64,000 bases of DNA from Streptomyces sp. TN58 (GTDB taxonomy: Bacteria > Actinomycetota > Actinomycetes > Streptomycetales > Streptomycetaceae), in the NCBI RefSeq assembly GCF_001941845.1, contig NZ_CP018870.1, positions 2,635,001 to 2,699,000 on the forward strand, in the 5' to 3' direction. Positions 35,054-43,864 of the stretch are shown here, piece by piece (position 1 is the first letter of the stretch; every line of letters starts with the position of its first letter). Position numbers and translations under genes: made by a program. The notes below the pieces were generated by a model. It was not told where the DNA came from. It did no database searches and saw only the letters and a program-made list of their open reading frames with translations.

Positions 35054-36259
35054 TCAGTACCAGTTGTTGTTCAGGAAGTGGTTCCAGGCCGCGCAGGGCG
35101 TGCCGTACCGGCCGTCGATGTAGGACAGGCCCCACTTGATCTGCGTGACGGGGTTGGTGCGCCAGTCGTCGCCGAAGGCGTCCATCTTGGAGCCGGGCAG
35201 GGCCTGCGGGATGCCGTAGGCGGTGGAGCTGGGGTTGTCGGCCCAGTAGCGCCAGCCGCTCTCCTTGTCCCAGAGTTGTTCCAGGCAGTTCCACTGGGTG
35301 GAGTTGTTCCAGGCGCCGCCGTCGTGCTTGTTCATCAGGTCGCGTCCGGCCGCCTTCACCGCGGGGATGTCCCGGCCGTCGAGCGGGTCGGCGGTGGTGG
35401 TGCAGCTGAAGGTGCCCGGCTGCGCGGACAGCAACTGCTGTGTCCAGCCGCCCGTGTTGACGGGGTCGTCGTTGTGGTAGGCGATGTCGGCGCCGGAGCC
35501 GTCGGCCGGGTTGGCGTCCTTGTACCAGTACATGGCGCCGGTGGCCGCGATCCGGCCGTAGTAGAGGCCGCCGCCGGGCGAGACGACCTGGTCGAAGGCG
35601 GACCAGCCCGAGGCCTTGAGGTCGTCGCGGTCCCAGCCGCCGGCGCTGTCGATCTTGTACGAGTACAGGGCGCCGGCCGTGGTGGTCGCGAGCAGCCGGT
35701 CGTCCCCGACGGCGGTGAGGGTCTTCAGGACGAAGCCGCTGCCGATCTCCCTGCGTTGCCCGATGTGGGCGGAGCCGGTCGGCTTCGGCTGCGAGACCAG
35801 GTACTGGATCAGCACTCCCCCGGCCGTGCCGTAGAGGTGGCCGTGTCCGTCGTAGGTGAGCTTGTCGTGGGTCCAGCCGCTGTCGAAGAGCTTGACGGGC
35901 GGGCGTTCCAGGACGAGCGAGGTGTTGTTGGTGAGCACGTCGACGCGGTAGAGCGCACCGGCCGTCGACGTGACGAGGATGGTGTTGAAGTTCAGGGTGG
36001 CCATCGCCTTGGGCTCGAAGCCCAGGTCGGCCCCGACGAGGACCTTCTTCAGCTCGCCGGTGGCGGGTGTGATGGTGCTGAAGGTGAGGCGGCCGTCGGG
36101 CAGCACGCCGTAGAGGGAGGCGGTGCCGCTGCACGTGGTCGCGGCCTGCGCGACGGGGGCGGCCGCGACGGTCGCGGCGGTGAGGAGTCCGGCTCCGAGG
36201 GCGCCGGACAGGGCGGCGACCGCGGTCTTGCGGGCAGCCCGGCGGAGGGTGGTGGTCAC
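35054..36259 (-). CDS. secreted tachylectin-like propeller fused to a lysozyme-like transglycosylase domain
   Basis: The 401-aa protein has a signal peptide (to about AQAA, residue 40) and a propeller very like that of the next gene (LPDGRLTFSTITPATGELKK, FEPKAMATLNFNTILVTSTAG in separate blades). Its C-terminus is instead a transglycosylase-type domain, WDKESGWRYWADNPSSTAYG with Glu in KESGW as likely catalytic acid, and GDDWRTNPVTQIKWGLSYI. GTG 36259 follows AAGGA. The pair probably targets cell walls of self or competitors. Confidence 0.82.
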   Translation of the reverse strand: MTTTLRRAARKTAVAALSGALGAGLLTAATVAAAPVAQAATTCSGTASLYGVLPDGRLTFSTITPATGELKKVLVGADLGFEPKAMATLNFNTILVTSTAGALYRVDVLTNNTSLVLERPPVKLFDSGWTHDKLTYDGHGHLYGTAGGVLIQYLVSQPKPTGSAHIGQRREIGSGFVLKTLTAVGDDRLLATTTAGALYSYKIDSAGGWDRDDLKASGWSAFDQVVSPGGGLYYGRIAATGAMYWYKDANPADGSGADIAYHNDDPVNTGGWTQQLLSAQPGTFSCTTTADPLDGRDIPAVKAAGRDLMNKHDGGAWNNSTQWNCLEQLWDKESGWRYWADNPSSTAYGIPQALPGSKMDAFGDDWRTNPVTQIKWGLSYIDGRYGTPCAAWNHFLNNNWY

Positions 36260-36279
36260 GGTGTTCCTTCGTGAGGGTG

Positions 36280-36555
36280 TCAGCGACGGGGTTCGGCGGT
36301 GCGGTAGCCGTGGGCGCGCAGGGGGGCGCGGGCACCGGAGAGGAGGGCGTTGGCCTGGTCCAGGGCGGCGGCTTCCGAGGCGGCACGCAGGAAGAGGTAG
36401 AGGTCGACGCCGTGGTCGGCGGCCTTGGCCCGTACGTGTTCCAGTCCGTGTGCGGCCTCGGCGTGGGCCCAGATCAGGTCGGAGAGGAGCGCGAGCACGC
36501 CGTGGCGGTCGGGGTCCTGGCGGGGCCCGGAGAGGGCGGCCCGGACGATGCGCAC
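36280..36555 (-). CDS. 91-aa protein downstream of the SINWD peptide gene
   Basis: The product is helical (LLSDLIWAHAEAAHGLEHV, then VDLYLFLRAASEAAALDQA) with no signal peptide and no recognised domain. GTG 36555 is 5 bp after the stop of the peptide gene, so the two share an operon. GGGA lies about 9 bases upstream. It might process, bind or confer immunity to the peptide; that is inference. Confidence 0.65.
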   Translation of the reverse strand: MRIVRAALSGPRQDPDRHGVLALLSDLIWAHAEAAHGLEHVRAKAADHGVDLYLFLRAASEAAALDQANALLSGARAPLRAHGYRTAEPRR

Positions 36556-36560
36556 GTCGG

Positions 36561-36734
36561 CTAGTCCCAGTTGATGCTGGGGTCGGCGTCCGCCGGGGGC
36601 GTGTCCCAGTTGATGCTCGCCGCGCTGATGCGGCTGTCTTCGGCAGGGGCGGGCGCCGAGGTGGTGGTGACGGCGGCGGCGCAGAGGGCGGCGAAGGCGG
36701 CGGCGACAGCGGCGAGGCGGGCGGTGCGGGACAT
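36561..36734 (-). CDS. 57-aa secreted peptide with two SINWD motifs
   Basis: The peptide has a signal sequence (MSRTARLAAVAAAFAAL, hydrophobic to about residue 28, likely cut near APAPA) and a mature part ending ISAASINWDTPPADADPSINWD. The 15-bp segment coding SINWD is identical in both copies. It starts at ATG 36734 after GGGGGAAAG and codon use is typical. It heads a two-gene operon divergent from a TrmB/LuxR-type regulator. No modifying enzyme is adjacent. I know of no function for it. Confidence 0.7.
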   Translation of the reverse strand: MSRTARLAAVAAAFAALCAAAVTTTSAPAPAEDSRISAASINWDTPPADADPSINWD

Positions 36735-36905
36735 GGCTTTCCCCCGAGGTCGAGAGCTGGGTGGCGGTCCGTTCGGTGCGGTGTGCTGCTGCGCGCTGTC
36801 CCGGGCCGTCCTTGAGGCTCTGGCCTGAGCCGGGGACTCTCGTCCCCGCCGTCCCGGTGATCACCATGTTGCTGCCCGTGCCACGTGTGCAGAAGGGTTT
36901 CTGCC

Positions 36906-36936
36906 TGGCACCAAGAGGCCTGGCACCTTGGTGCCA
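36906..36936. promoter_or_regulatory. inverted repeat before the TrmB/LuxR-type regulator
   Basis: TGGCACCAAG (36906-36915) and CTTGGTGCCA (36927-36936) are perfect inverted repeats; CCTGGCACC also occurs twice, 15 bp apart (36904 and 36919). It lies between the divergent peptide and regulator genes, so it is a likely operator. Confidence 0.65.
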
Positions 36937-36998
36937 GACTTCGCCTACGATCACGGTGGCGGCGGTCCGACAGGGCGGCCGAAGTAGCGCTGGGGGGC

Positions 36999-37991
36999 GT
37001 GGACTTGCTGCAGGCACTGGGGCTCGGGGCCGACGTGGAAGCCGTGTACCGGGGGATGCTCGCCGACCCTTCCGGAGGGGTTGCCGAGCTGGCCGCCCGC
37101 CTCGGCCTCACCGAGACGCGGGTCCGCGACGGCCTGGACCGGCTGGTCGACCTGGACCTGCTCAGACCCTCCCGGGACTGCCCGGGCGCCCTGCGGGCGG
37201 TCAGACCGGAACTGGGCCTGGAGCTGCTGCTGCGCCGCCAGGAGGAGGAACTGGCCCGGCAGCAGGAGGAGCTGGCACGCAGCAAGGCCGCGGCTGCGCA
37301 GGTCGTCTCCGAGTTCGCCGAGCTCCGCCCGAACACCGAGGTCGACGGCGCGGAACGGCTCGTGGGGATGGACGCCATCCAGAGCCGGCTCGAACAGCTC
37401 GCCCACGGCCTGGAGTGCGAGTGCCTGGCGATCCTGCCGGGCGGCGCCCTGTCCGAGGCCAGCTTGGAGTCCTCCCGCCCGCTCGACGAGCGGGCACTGG
37501 CTCGGGGCATCGAGATGCGCTCCGTTTACCAGGACAGTGCCCGCAACGACCCCACGACGCTGGCCTACGCGCGTTGGCTCACCGAGCAGGGCGGTCAGGT
37601 ACGCACGAGCCCGCTGCTGCCGCCCCGCCTGTTGGTCTTCGACCGCACGGTGGCGGTCGTCCCGATCGACCCGGCGCACTCCCGTCTGGGCGCGCTGTGC
37701 ACCAGCGCACCGGGGATCGTGGCCTCCCTGGTCACCCTGTTCGAGCAGACGTGGCAGGCGGCCGTACCGCTGGGCGCGGACCGCGCCCGTACGGACGACA
37801 CCCGGCCCAGCGCGGCCGAACTGGAACTGCTGAAACTGCTGGCCTCCGGCATGACCGACGAGGCCGCAGGCAAGCGGCTCGGGGTGTCGCTGCGTACCGT
37901 CAGGCGGCAGATGTCCGCGCTGATGGAACGCCTCCACGCCACGAGCCGCTTCGAGGCGGGCCTCAAGGCGGCCCAGCAGGGCTGGCTCTGA
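36999..37991 (+). CDS. TrmB-like/LuxR-type transcriptional regulator
   Basis: The 330-aa protein has an N-terminal winged helix (AELAARLGLTETRVRDGLDRL, about 30-60), a coiled coil of Glu/Gln-rich repeats (ELARQQEELARSKAAA), a middle sensor-like region and a C-terminal LuxR helix-turn-helix (LELLKLLASGMTDEAAGKRL). GTG 36999 follows GGGGGG; earlier starts would read through the palindrome. It is divergent from the SINWD peptide operon and probably controls it. Confidence 0.8.
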   Translation: MDLLQALGLGADVEAVYRGMLADPSGGVAELAARLGLTETRVRDGLDRLVDLDLLRPSRDCPGALRAVRPELGLELLLRRQEEELARQQEELARSKAAAAQVVSEFAELRPNTEVDGAERLVGMDAIQSRLEQLAHGLECECLAILPGGALSEASLESSRPLDERALARGIEMRSVYQDSARNDPTTLAYARWLTEQGGQVRTSPLLPPRLLVFDRTVAVVPIDPAHSRLGALCTSAPGIVASLVTLFEQTWQAAVPLGADRARTDDTRPSAAELELLKLLASGMTDEAAGKRLGVSLRTVRRQMSALMERLHATSRFEAGLKAAQQGWL

Positions 37992-38003
37992 CGGCTTGAG
38001 TCG

Positions 38004-38264
38004 TCAGATGCTGCGGACGAAGGCGGCGAAGGCCTCCGGCCCGACGGTGAAGGTGGGCCCGTCGGGATTCTTGGAGTCCCGCACGGCGACCCGACAGGGC
38101 TGAGCGGCCACCTCGACGCAGTCGCCGCCATTGGTGCTGCTGTACGAAGCCTTGCGCCAGGCGGCGCCGCCGAGGGGTGCGCACTCGACGCACTCGCCGC
38201 CGGTCCCGCCGCTGTAGCTGGACTTACGCCAGCGCACGCCCGTCAACTTGGTGTGGGTCCCCAT
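38004..38264 (-). CDS. DUF397 protein with a duplicated N-terminal motif
   Basis: The 86-aa protein contains WRKSSYSGGTGGECVE and, 24 residues later, WRKASYSSTNGGDCVEV, followed by the usual VRDSKNPDGPTF and a final AFAAFVRSI. DUF397 proteins normally have one such motif. They pair with XRE regulators in Streptomyces (BldB/WhiJ-type sets). It overlaps the end of the regulator gene by 41 bp. Confidence 0.85.
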   Translation of the reverse strand: MGTHTKLTGVRWRKSSYSGGTGGECVECAPLGGAAWRKASYSSTNGGDCVEVAAQPCRVAVRDSKNPDGPTFTVGPEAFAAFVRSI

Positions 38265-39072
38265 ACCGTTCCTCCCGTACGCGAGCGATCAGCGCCGCAG
38301 ATTCCTCAACGGAGAGCGCCGCGGCCTGTAGATGATCGTAGCGATGCGCGCAGTCCCTTGCCGTCTCGGGATTTGCCTTCACGTGGGCCGAACCGTAGCT
38401 CTCGGCATAGACGACATCCGGATCACCATCGAACCGTAGGACGGTGAACGCGCCTACAGTGGCAGGGTGTTGTCCCGCGCTGAACGGGAGAATCTGAATC
38501 CGCACCTCGCGGCGGTCCTGAAACTCCAGCAACCGGTCCAGCTGCCCGCGCATGATCTCGTGGCTGCCGAAGGGGCGGTGCAGTACCGCCTCATCCAGCA
38601 CCACCCACACAAATGGTGGGCGTTCCCTGCCCAGGATGCGCTGACGCTCCAGCCTTGCGGCCACCGCCTCATCGAGGTTCTGACCCCACCCCGCATGGAG
38701 CACCGCCCTGGCGTATGCCTCTGTCTGCAGGAGCCCGTACACCAGCTGCGGTTGGAACGAGGAGATGTTCGTGGCCCGGACCTCCAGCTCGGCGAACGCC
38801 TGGAACCACGTCGGCAGCTGGCTCCGCAGAACGAGCCCCACCAGGCGGGAAAACACCCCGCCCGTCCCGAGGGCGGCGTCCAGCCGCTCCGAGAAGTCCC
38901 TGGTCGGGACCCGGCGGCCGTTTTCCACCATGCCGATCAGGGAGCCGGTGCAGAAGATGATCGCGCCCAGTTCCGCCTGTTTGAGGCCCGCCTCTTCCCT
39001 CAGCCGGCGCAGCTCGTAGCTGTAGTAGTCCAGCGGCGAGGCGCTGGGATCGATGTCGCGGGCCAGGACCAT
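38224..39072 (-). CDS. XRE-family regulator with DUF5753-type domain (WhiJ-like)
   Basis: The 282-aa protein has an N-terminal helix-turn-helix (LRRLREEAGLKQAELGAIIF, then LIGMVENGRR) and the C-terminal domain common to WhiJ-like proteins (FQPQLVYGLLQTEAYARAV, FVWVVLDEAVLHRPFG, VRIQILPFSAG). With DUF397 it forms a regulator pair of a type that affects sporulation and antibiotics. ATG 39072 gives the usual length; upstream frames are not supported. Confidence 0.88.
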   Translation of the reverse strand: MVLARDIDPSASPLDYYSYELRRLREEAGLKQAELGAIIFCTGSLIGMVENGRRVPTRDFSERLDAALGTGGVFSRLVGLVLRSQLPTWFQAFAELEVRATNISSFQPQLVYGLLQTEAYARAVLHAGWGQNLDEAVAARLERQRILGRERPPFVWVVLDEAVLHRPFGSHEIMRGQLDRLLEFQDRREVRIQILPFSAGQHPATVGAFTVLRFDGDPDVVYAESYGSAHVKANPETARDCAHRYDHLQAAALSVEESAALIARVREERYGDPHQVDGRALA

Positions 39073-39232
39073 GAGAACGGCACCCCCAAGCGGGAAAACG
39101 GGCTTGTGGCCGAGCGTAGCGACAGCGCTACGTTCCGGTGTCCGGAAACCGGCAACCATGTGACACACCTCCGCCCCGCCCCTGGGAGAGGGGACGGGGC
39201 GGAGGCGTCGCTCGGCGCGGGGTGGGGGGAGA

Positions 39233-40924
<1,692 letters not shown>

Positions 40925-41005
40925 GAACTGCCTCCGGGGGGCTGGGAGGGGAGAGCGGGAGTTCGGGTGAGAGAAGTGATAGCGATCACCGCCACACGCC
41001 GTCAA

Positions 41006-41033
41006 TGGTTCGGACCAAAGAAGGACTAGACCA
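41006..41033 (-). promoter_or_regulatory. two 12-bp chitin/DasR-type boxes upstream of the chitinase gene
   Basis: TGGTTCGGACCA (41006-41017) and AGGACTAGACCA (41022-41033) resemble the established Streptomyces chi direct repeats and the DasR site TGGTCTAGACCA. They lie 82-109 bases before the chitinase start. Confidence 0.75.
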
Positions 41034-41077
41034 CTCTCGCGCCATTCCCCCTAGTCAGAGACCTGATCAAACATCAG

Positions 41078-41110
41078 AAACCGCTCGCCACCCCGGGTGA
41101 CGAGCGGTTT
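41078..41110 (-). terminator. terminator of the luciferase-like gene
   Basis: AAACCGCTCG pairs with CGAGCGGTTT across a 13-base loop. It lies 69 bp beyond the end of the minus-strand oxidoreductase gene and upstream of the chitinase promoter. Confidence 0.7.
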
Positions 41111-41178
41111 AAGGTTCCCTTGAGACACGCTCTCGCAAGGTTTTGGCAATGAACCAGCCAAACCCCGTTCTCACGGCT

Positions 41179-42369
41179 TCAGTTGGCCGCGGACACCTCC
41201 GCGGGCATGCCGTACGCATCTGCGACGAGTCCGTACGAACGCAGCCGGGCCGCCCCGCTGTGGGCGTTGGCGGTCAGCATCAGCTCGTTCGCGCCGGTGC
41301 GCTTGGCGAGGTCGTCGAGCCCGTCGGCGACCGCGTCGGGGGTGCCGTGGACGATGTTGGCGAGCCAGCCGTCCACGAACTCCCGCTCCAGCGCGGTGTA
41401 CGGATACGCCGCCGCCTCCTCGGGCGTGGGCACCAGCCCCGGACGCCCCGTGCGCAGCCGCAGCATCGACAGCGCCCCCGTGGCCACCTGGGCGCGGGCC
41501 TCCTCGTCGGTTTCGGCGGCGAGCGCCGAGACGCCGATGACGGCGTAGGGGGCGTCCAGGACGGCGGAGGGCCGGAAGCTGCGGCGGTAGAGGTCGAGCG
41601 CGGGCAGGGTCCCGGCCGCGGAGAAGTGGTGGGCGTAGGCGAAGGGCAGGCCGAGCTCGCCGGCGAGCTGCGCGCTGAAGCCGGAGGAGCCGAGCAGCCA
41701 CAGCGGCGGCCGCCCGGCCGGGCCCTGCACCGGGCCCGGGACGGCGTGCACGCGGGCGTACGGGTGTCCGTCGGGGAAGTCGTCGTCGAGGAAGCGGGTG
41801 AGCTCCGCGAGCCGGCGCGGGAACTCGTCCGCGCCCTCTTCGAGGCGTCCGGGCCCGCGCAGCGCGGCGGCGGTGCGGCCGTCGGTGCCGGGGGCACGGC
41901 CGAGCCCGAGGTCGATCCGGCCCGGGGCCAGCGCCTCCAGGGTGCCGAACTGCTCGGCTACGGCGAGCGGGGCGTGGTTGGGCAGCATCACGCCGCCGGA
42001 GCCGAGCCGGATGCGGGAGGTGTGTGCGGCGAGGTGGGCCAGGATCACGGCCGGGGACGAGCTGGCGACGCCGGGCATGGAGTGGTGCTCGGCGACCCAG
42101 TGGCGGTGGTAGCCGCGGGACTCGGCGAGGCGGGCGATGGCCACGCTGGTGCGCAGGGAGTCGTGCGCGGTGCTGCCGGCGCCGACGGTGACGAGGTCCA
42201 GGACGGAGAGCGGTACGGGGGCGCGGCCGAGGGCGGCGCCCCGGATGCCGCTGCGGTTCTCCGGCGCGGGGGCGCTCGGCGCCTCGCGCCGTACCTCGTC
42301 CCGTCCCTCGTTCGGTGCACCCGCCGACACGCCGTTCGACACGCCGTTCGTATCCCCGGTGTCACTCAT
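41179..42369 (-). CDS. luciferase-like (LLM) flavin-dependent oxidoreductase
   Basis: The 396-aa protein matches the bacterial luciferase-like group (MsnO8 type): HHWVAEHHSMPGVAS-type motif near residue 100, LGSGGVMLPNHAPL and IDLGLGRAPGTD, then LWLLGSSGFSAQLA. It uses reduced flavin; substrate unknown. The N-terminal 45 residues are acidic and low in structure. ATG 42369 follows GGGAG. It diverges from an IclR regulator gene, 250 bp between starts. Confidence 0.85.
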   Translation of the reverse strand: MSDTGDTNGVSNGVSAGAPNEGRDEVRREAPSAPAPENRSGIRGAALGRAPVPLSVLDLVTVGAGSTAHDSLRTSVAIARLAESRGYHRHWVAEHHSMPGVASSSPAVILAHLAAHTSRIRLGSGGVMLPNHAPLAVAEQFGTLEALAPGRIDLGLGRAPGTDGRTAAALRGPGRLEEGADEFPRRLAELTRFLDDDFPDGHPYARVHAVPGPVQGPAGRPPLWLLGSSGFSAQLAGELGLPFAYAHHFSAAGTLPALDLYRRSFRPSAVLDAPYAVIGVSALAAETDEEARAQVATGALSMLRLRTGRPGLVPTPEEAAAYPYTALEREFVDGWLANIVHGTPDAVADGLDDLAKRTGANELMLTANAHSGAARLRSYGLVADAYGMPAEVSAAN

Positions 42370-42619
42370 CGTCGCTCCCGTCCCCTTGTCCACGTCCGCA
42401 CGAGGCCGTGCGACACCGTACGAAGAACTCGAACCGTGAGCGGCCGCCGGGCATTCCCGGCCCGACGATGCAGTGCGCGTGACCATGGCATATGCCAATG
42501 GCGTAGATCCAGGCAGACGGATGTGATCGAGCCATCAATCTCCTCAACAGGCGCTCCACATGGGCCTCTTGATGGCTATCGTGGTAGGGCAAGCGGTAAC
42601 AACCTGCTAGGGGGAAACC

Positions 42620-43378
42620 GTGGCGCTGAAGCCCGAGCCGACCGCGCCGTTCCACTCGGTGCAGTACGCACTGCGCGTACTCGAAACGATCGCGCGTCAC
42701 ACCGGTGGTGTGACCGACGCGCAGATCGCGCGTGAGACCGGCCTGCCCGCAGTCCATCTCGCCCCGATGCTGCTCATGCTGCGCCGGGAGGGGTACGTCC
42801 TGCAGGTGGCGGACGGCGCGTACGCCATAGGGGATTCCCTCGTCCTGCTCGGGTCCGGCACCGACCGCCAGCAAGCTCTGACCGACAAGCTCCAGGAGAC
42901 CCTCGACAGGCTGCGCGACTCGGTCGGCGCGGCCGTCTACATCAGCCGGTACGTGGACGGCGAGGTCAAGATCACGCAGTTCGCGGACAGCCCGCGCACC
43001 CCGAAGGTCCACGAGTGGGTCGACTTCCGGTCGGCCGCGCACGCGAGCGCGGTCGGGAAGTGCCTGCTGACGCAGCTCGACCTGAACGGGCGGCGCGACC
43101 ACCTGTCCCGGCACAAGATCGCCCGACTGACGTCGAAGACGATCGTGAACGAGCGGATCCTCTTCTCGAAGCTGGACTCCCAGCCGGCCACCGTACCGAT
43201 GCTGGACCTGCAGGAGTACGCCGTGGGCACGGTCTGCGCGGCCGTCCCGATCACGGCGGGCGCCTCGGTCGGCTGCCTGGCCCTGCCGATGCCGGTCGAG
43301 CACGCGCACCGGCTGCGGGCGGCGGCGGACACCCTGAACCGGAAGGCCGCGCCGCTGCTGCTGTCGCTCACGCTCTAG
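42620..43378 (+). CDS. IclR-family transcriptional regulator
   Basis: The 252-aa protein has an N-terminal winged helix (SVQYALRVLETIARHTGGVTD) and an IclR ligand domain (SAAHASAVGKCLLTQL, VCAAVPITAGASVGCLALP). Start is GTG 42620 after GGGGGAAA. The ligand is unknown; the divergent luciferase-like gene is a possible target. Its stop codon is the first three bases of a long palindromic element. Confidence 0.87.
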   Translation: MALKPEPTAPFHSVQYALRVLETIARHTGGVTDAQIARETGLPAVHLAPMLLMLRREGYVLQVADGAYAIGDSLVLLGSGTDRQQALTDKLQETLDRLRDSVGAAVYISRYVDGEVKITQFADSPRTPKVHEWVDFRSAAHASAVGKCLLTQLDLNGRRDHLSRHKIARLTSKTIVNERILFSKLDSQPATVPMLDLQEYAVGTVCAAVPITAGASVGCLALPMPVEHAHRLRAAADTLNRKAAPLLLSLTL

Positions 43379-43542
43379 GGTCTGTATCGAGTTGCCCCGT
43401 GGAGCAAGGAGCGGCGTTCTGTGCGTGCCCTCGGCGTGCGGGACGAATGTCCTCGTAGCGGAGCTACCAGGGCATTCGGCTCGTGCGCCGAGGGTGCGTG
43501 CCGGGCGTCGCGACGCCGCGGGGCAACTCGATACAGGCCCTA
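43376..43542. repeat. 167-bp long palindromic element at the iclR stop codon
   Basis: The 24-bp ends (43376-43399 and 43519-43542) are inverted with one mismatch, and the inner parts also match in reverse (GTGCGTGCCCTCGGCG with CGCCGAGGGTGCGTG). The whole element can fold into one hairpin. It carries no gene and resembles a MITE or REP element. Confidence 0.85.
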
Positions 43543-43591
43543 GGGGGCGGAGTAGGCGGGCGGGGCTCCAGAGCCCTCAGGCCGGAAAACA

Positions 43592-43629
43592 CTTCGGGCG
43601 GTTCCCGGTGAACCGGAAACCGCCCGAAG
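43592..43629 (-). terminator. terminator of tRNA-Lys copy 2
   Basis: CTTCGGGCGG pairs with CCGCCCGAAG with inner CCGG pairing, 7 bp beyond the tRNA 3' end on the minus strand. Confidence 0.75.
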
Positions 43630-43635
43630 GACAGG

Positions 43636-43709
43636 TGCGCCGCCAGGGACTCGAACCCCGGACCCGCTGATTAAGAGTCAGCTGCTCTAACCAACTGAGC
43701 TAGCGGCGC
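43636..43709 (-). tRNA. tRNA-Lys (CTT), copy 2
   Basis: The sequence is identical to copies 1 and 3 over all 74 bases, in the opposite orientation. The anticodon is at 43673-43675. Confidence 0.97.
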
Positions 43710-43800
43710 CTGCTGACAGAGAAAATACTACCCGGTCCTCGGGGGTGCTCCAAACCATTACCTGCGGGGTGCGTGTGGGCCCTGCGGAGCCCGGTGTTTC

Positions 43801-43843
43801 CCGGGGCTCCGCCCCGGACCCCGCGCCTCAAACGCCGGCGAGG
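43801..43843. repeat. single copy of the extragenic repeat
   Basis: GGGGCTCCGCCCC hairpin, then CCCGCGCCTCAAACGCCGGCG: the same unit as at 22205-22500 and 54411-54734, reversed. It lies just beyond the 3' end of the acyl-CoA synthetase-like gene. Confidence 0.8.
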
Positions 43844-43864
43844 TTGGATCCGGGCGCCGCAGCC

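Noticed and set aside
31643..36274. 4.6-kb plus-strand open frame across cdgA and the propeller genes
   Set aside because: It is out of frame with cdgA and antisense to the two secreted proteins; no domain is visible in it.
36561..36734. SINWD peptide considered as a lanthipeptide or other RiPP precursor
   Set aside because: No modifying enzyme or dedicated transporter lies nearby and there is a signal peptide for general secretion.
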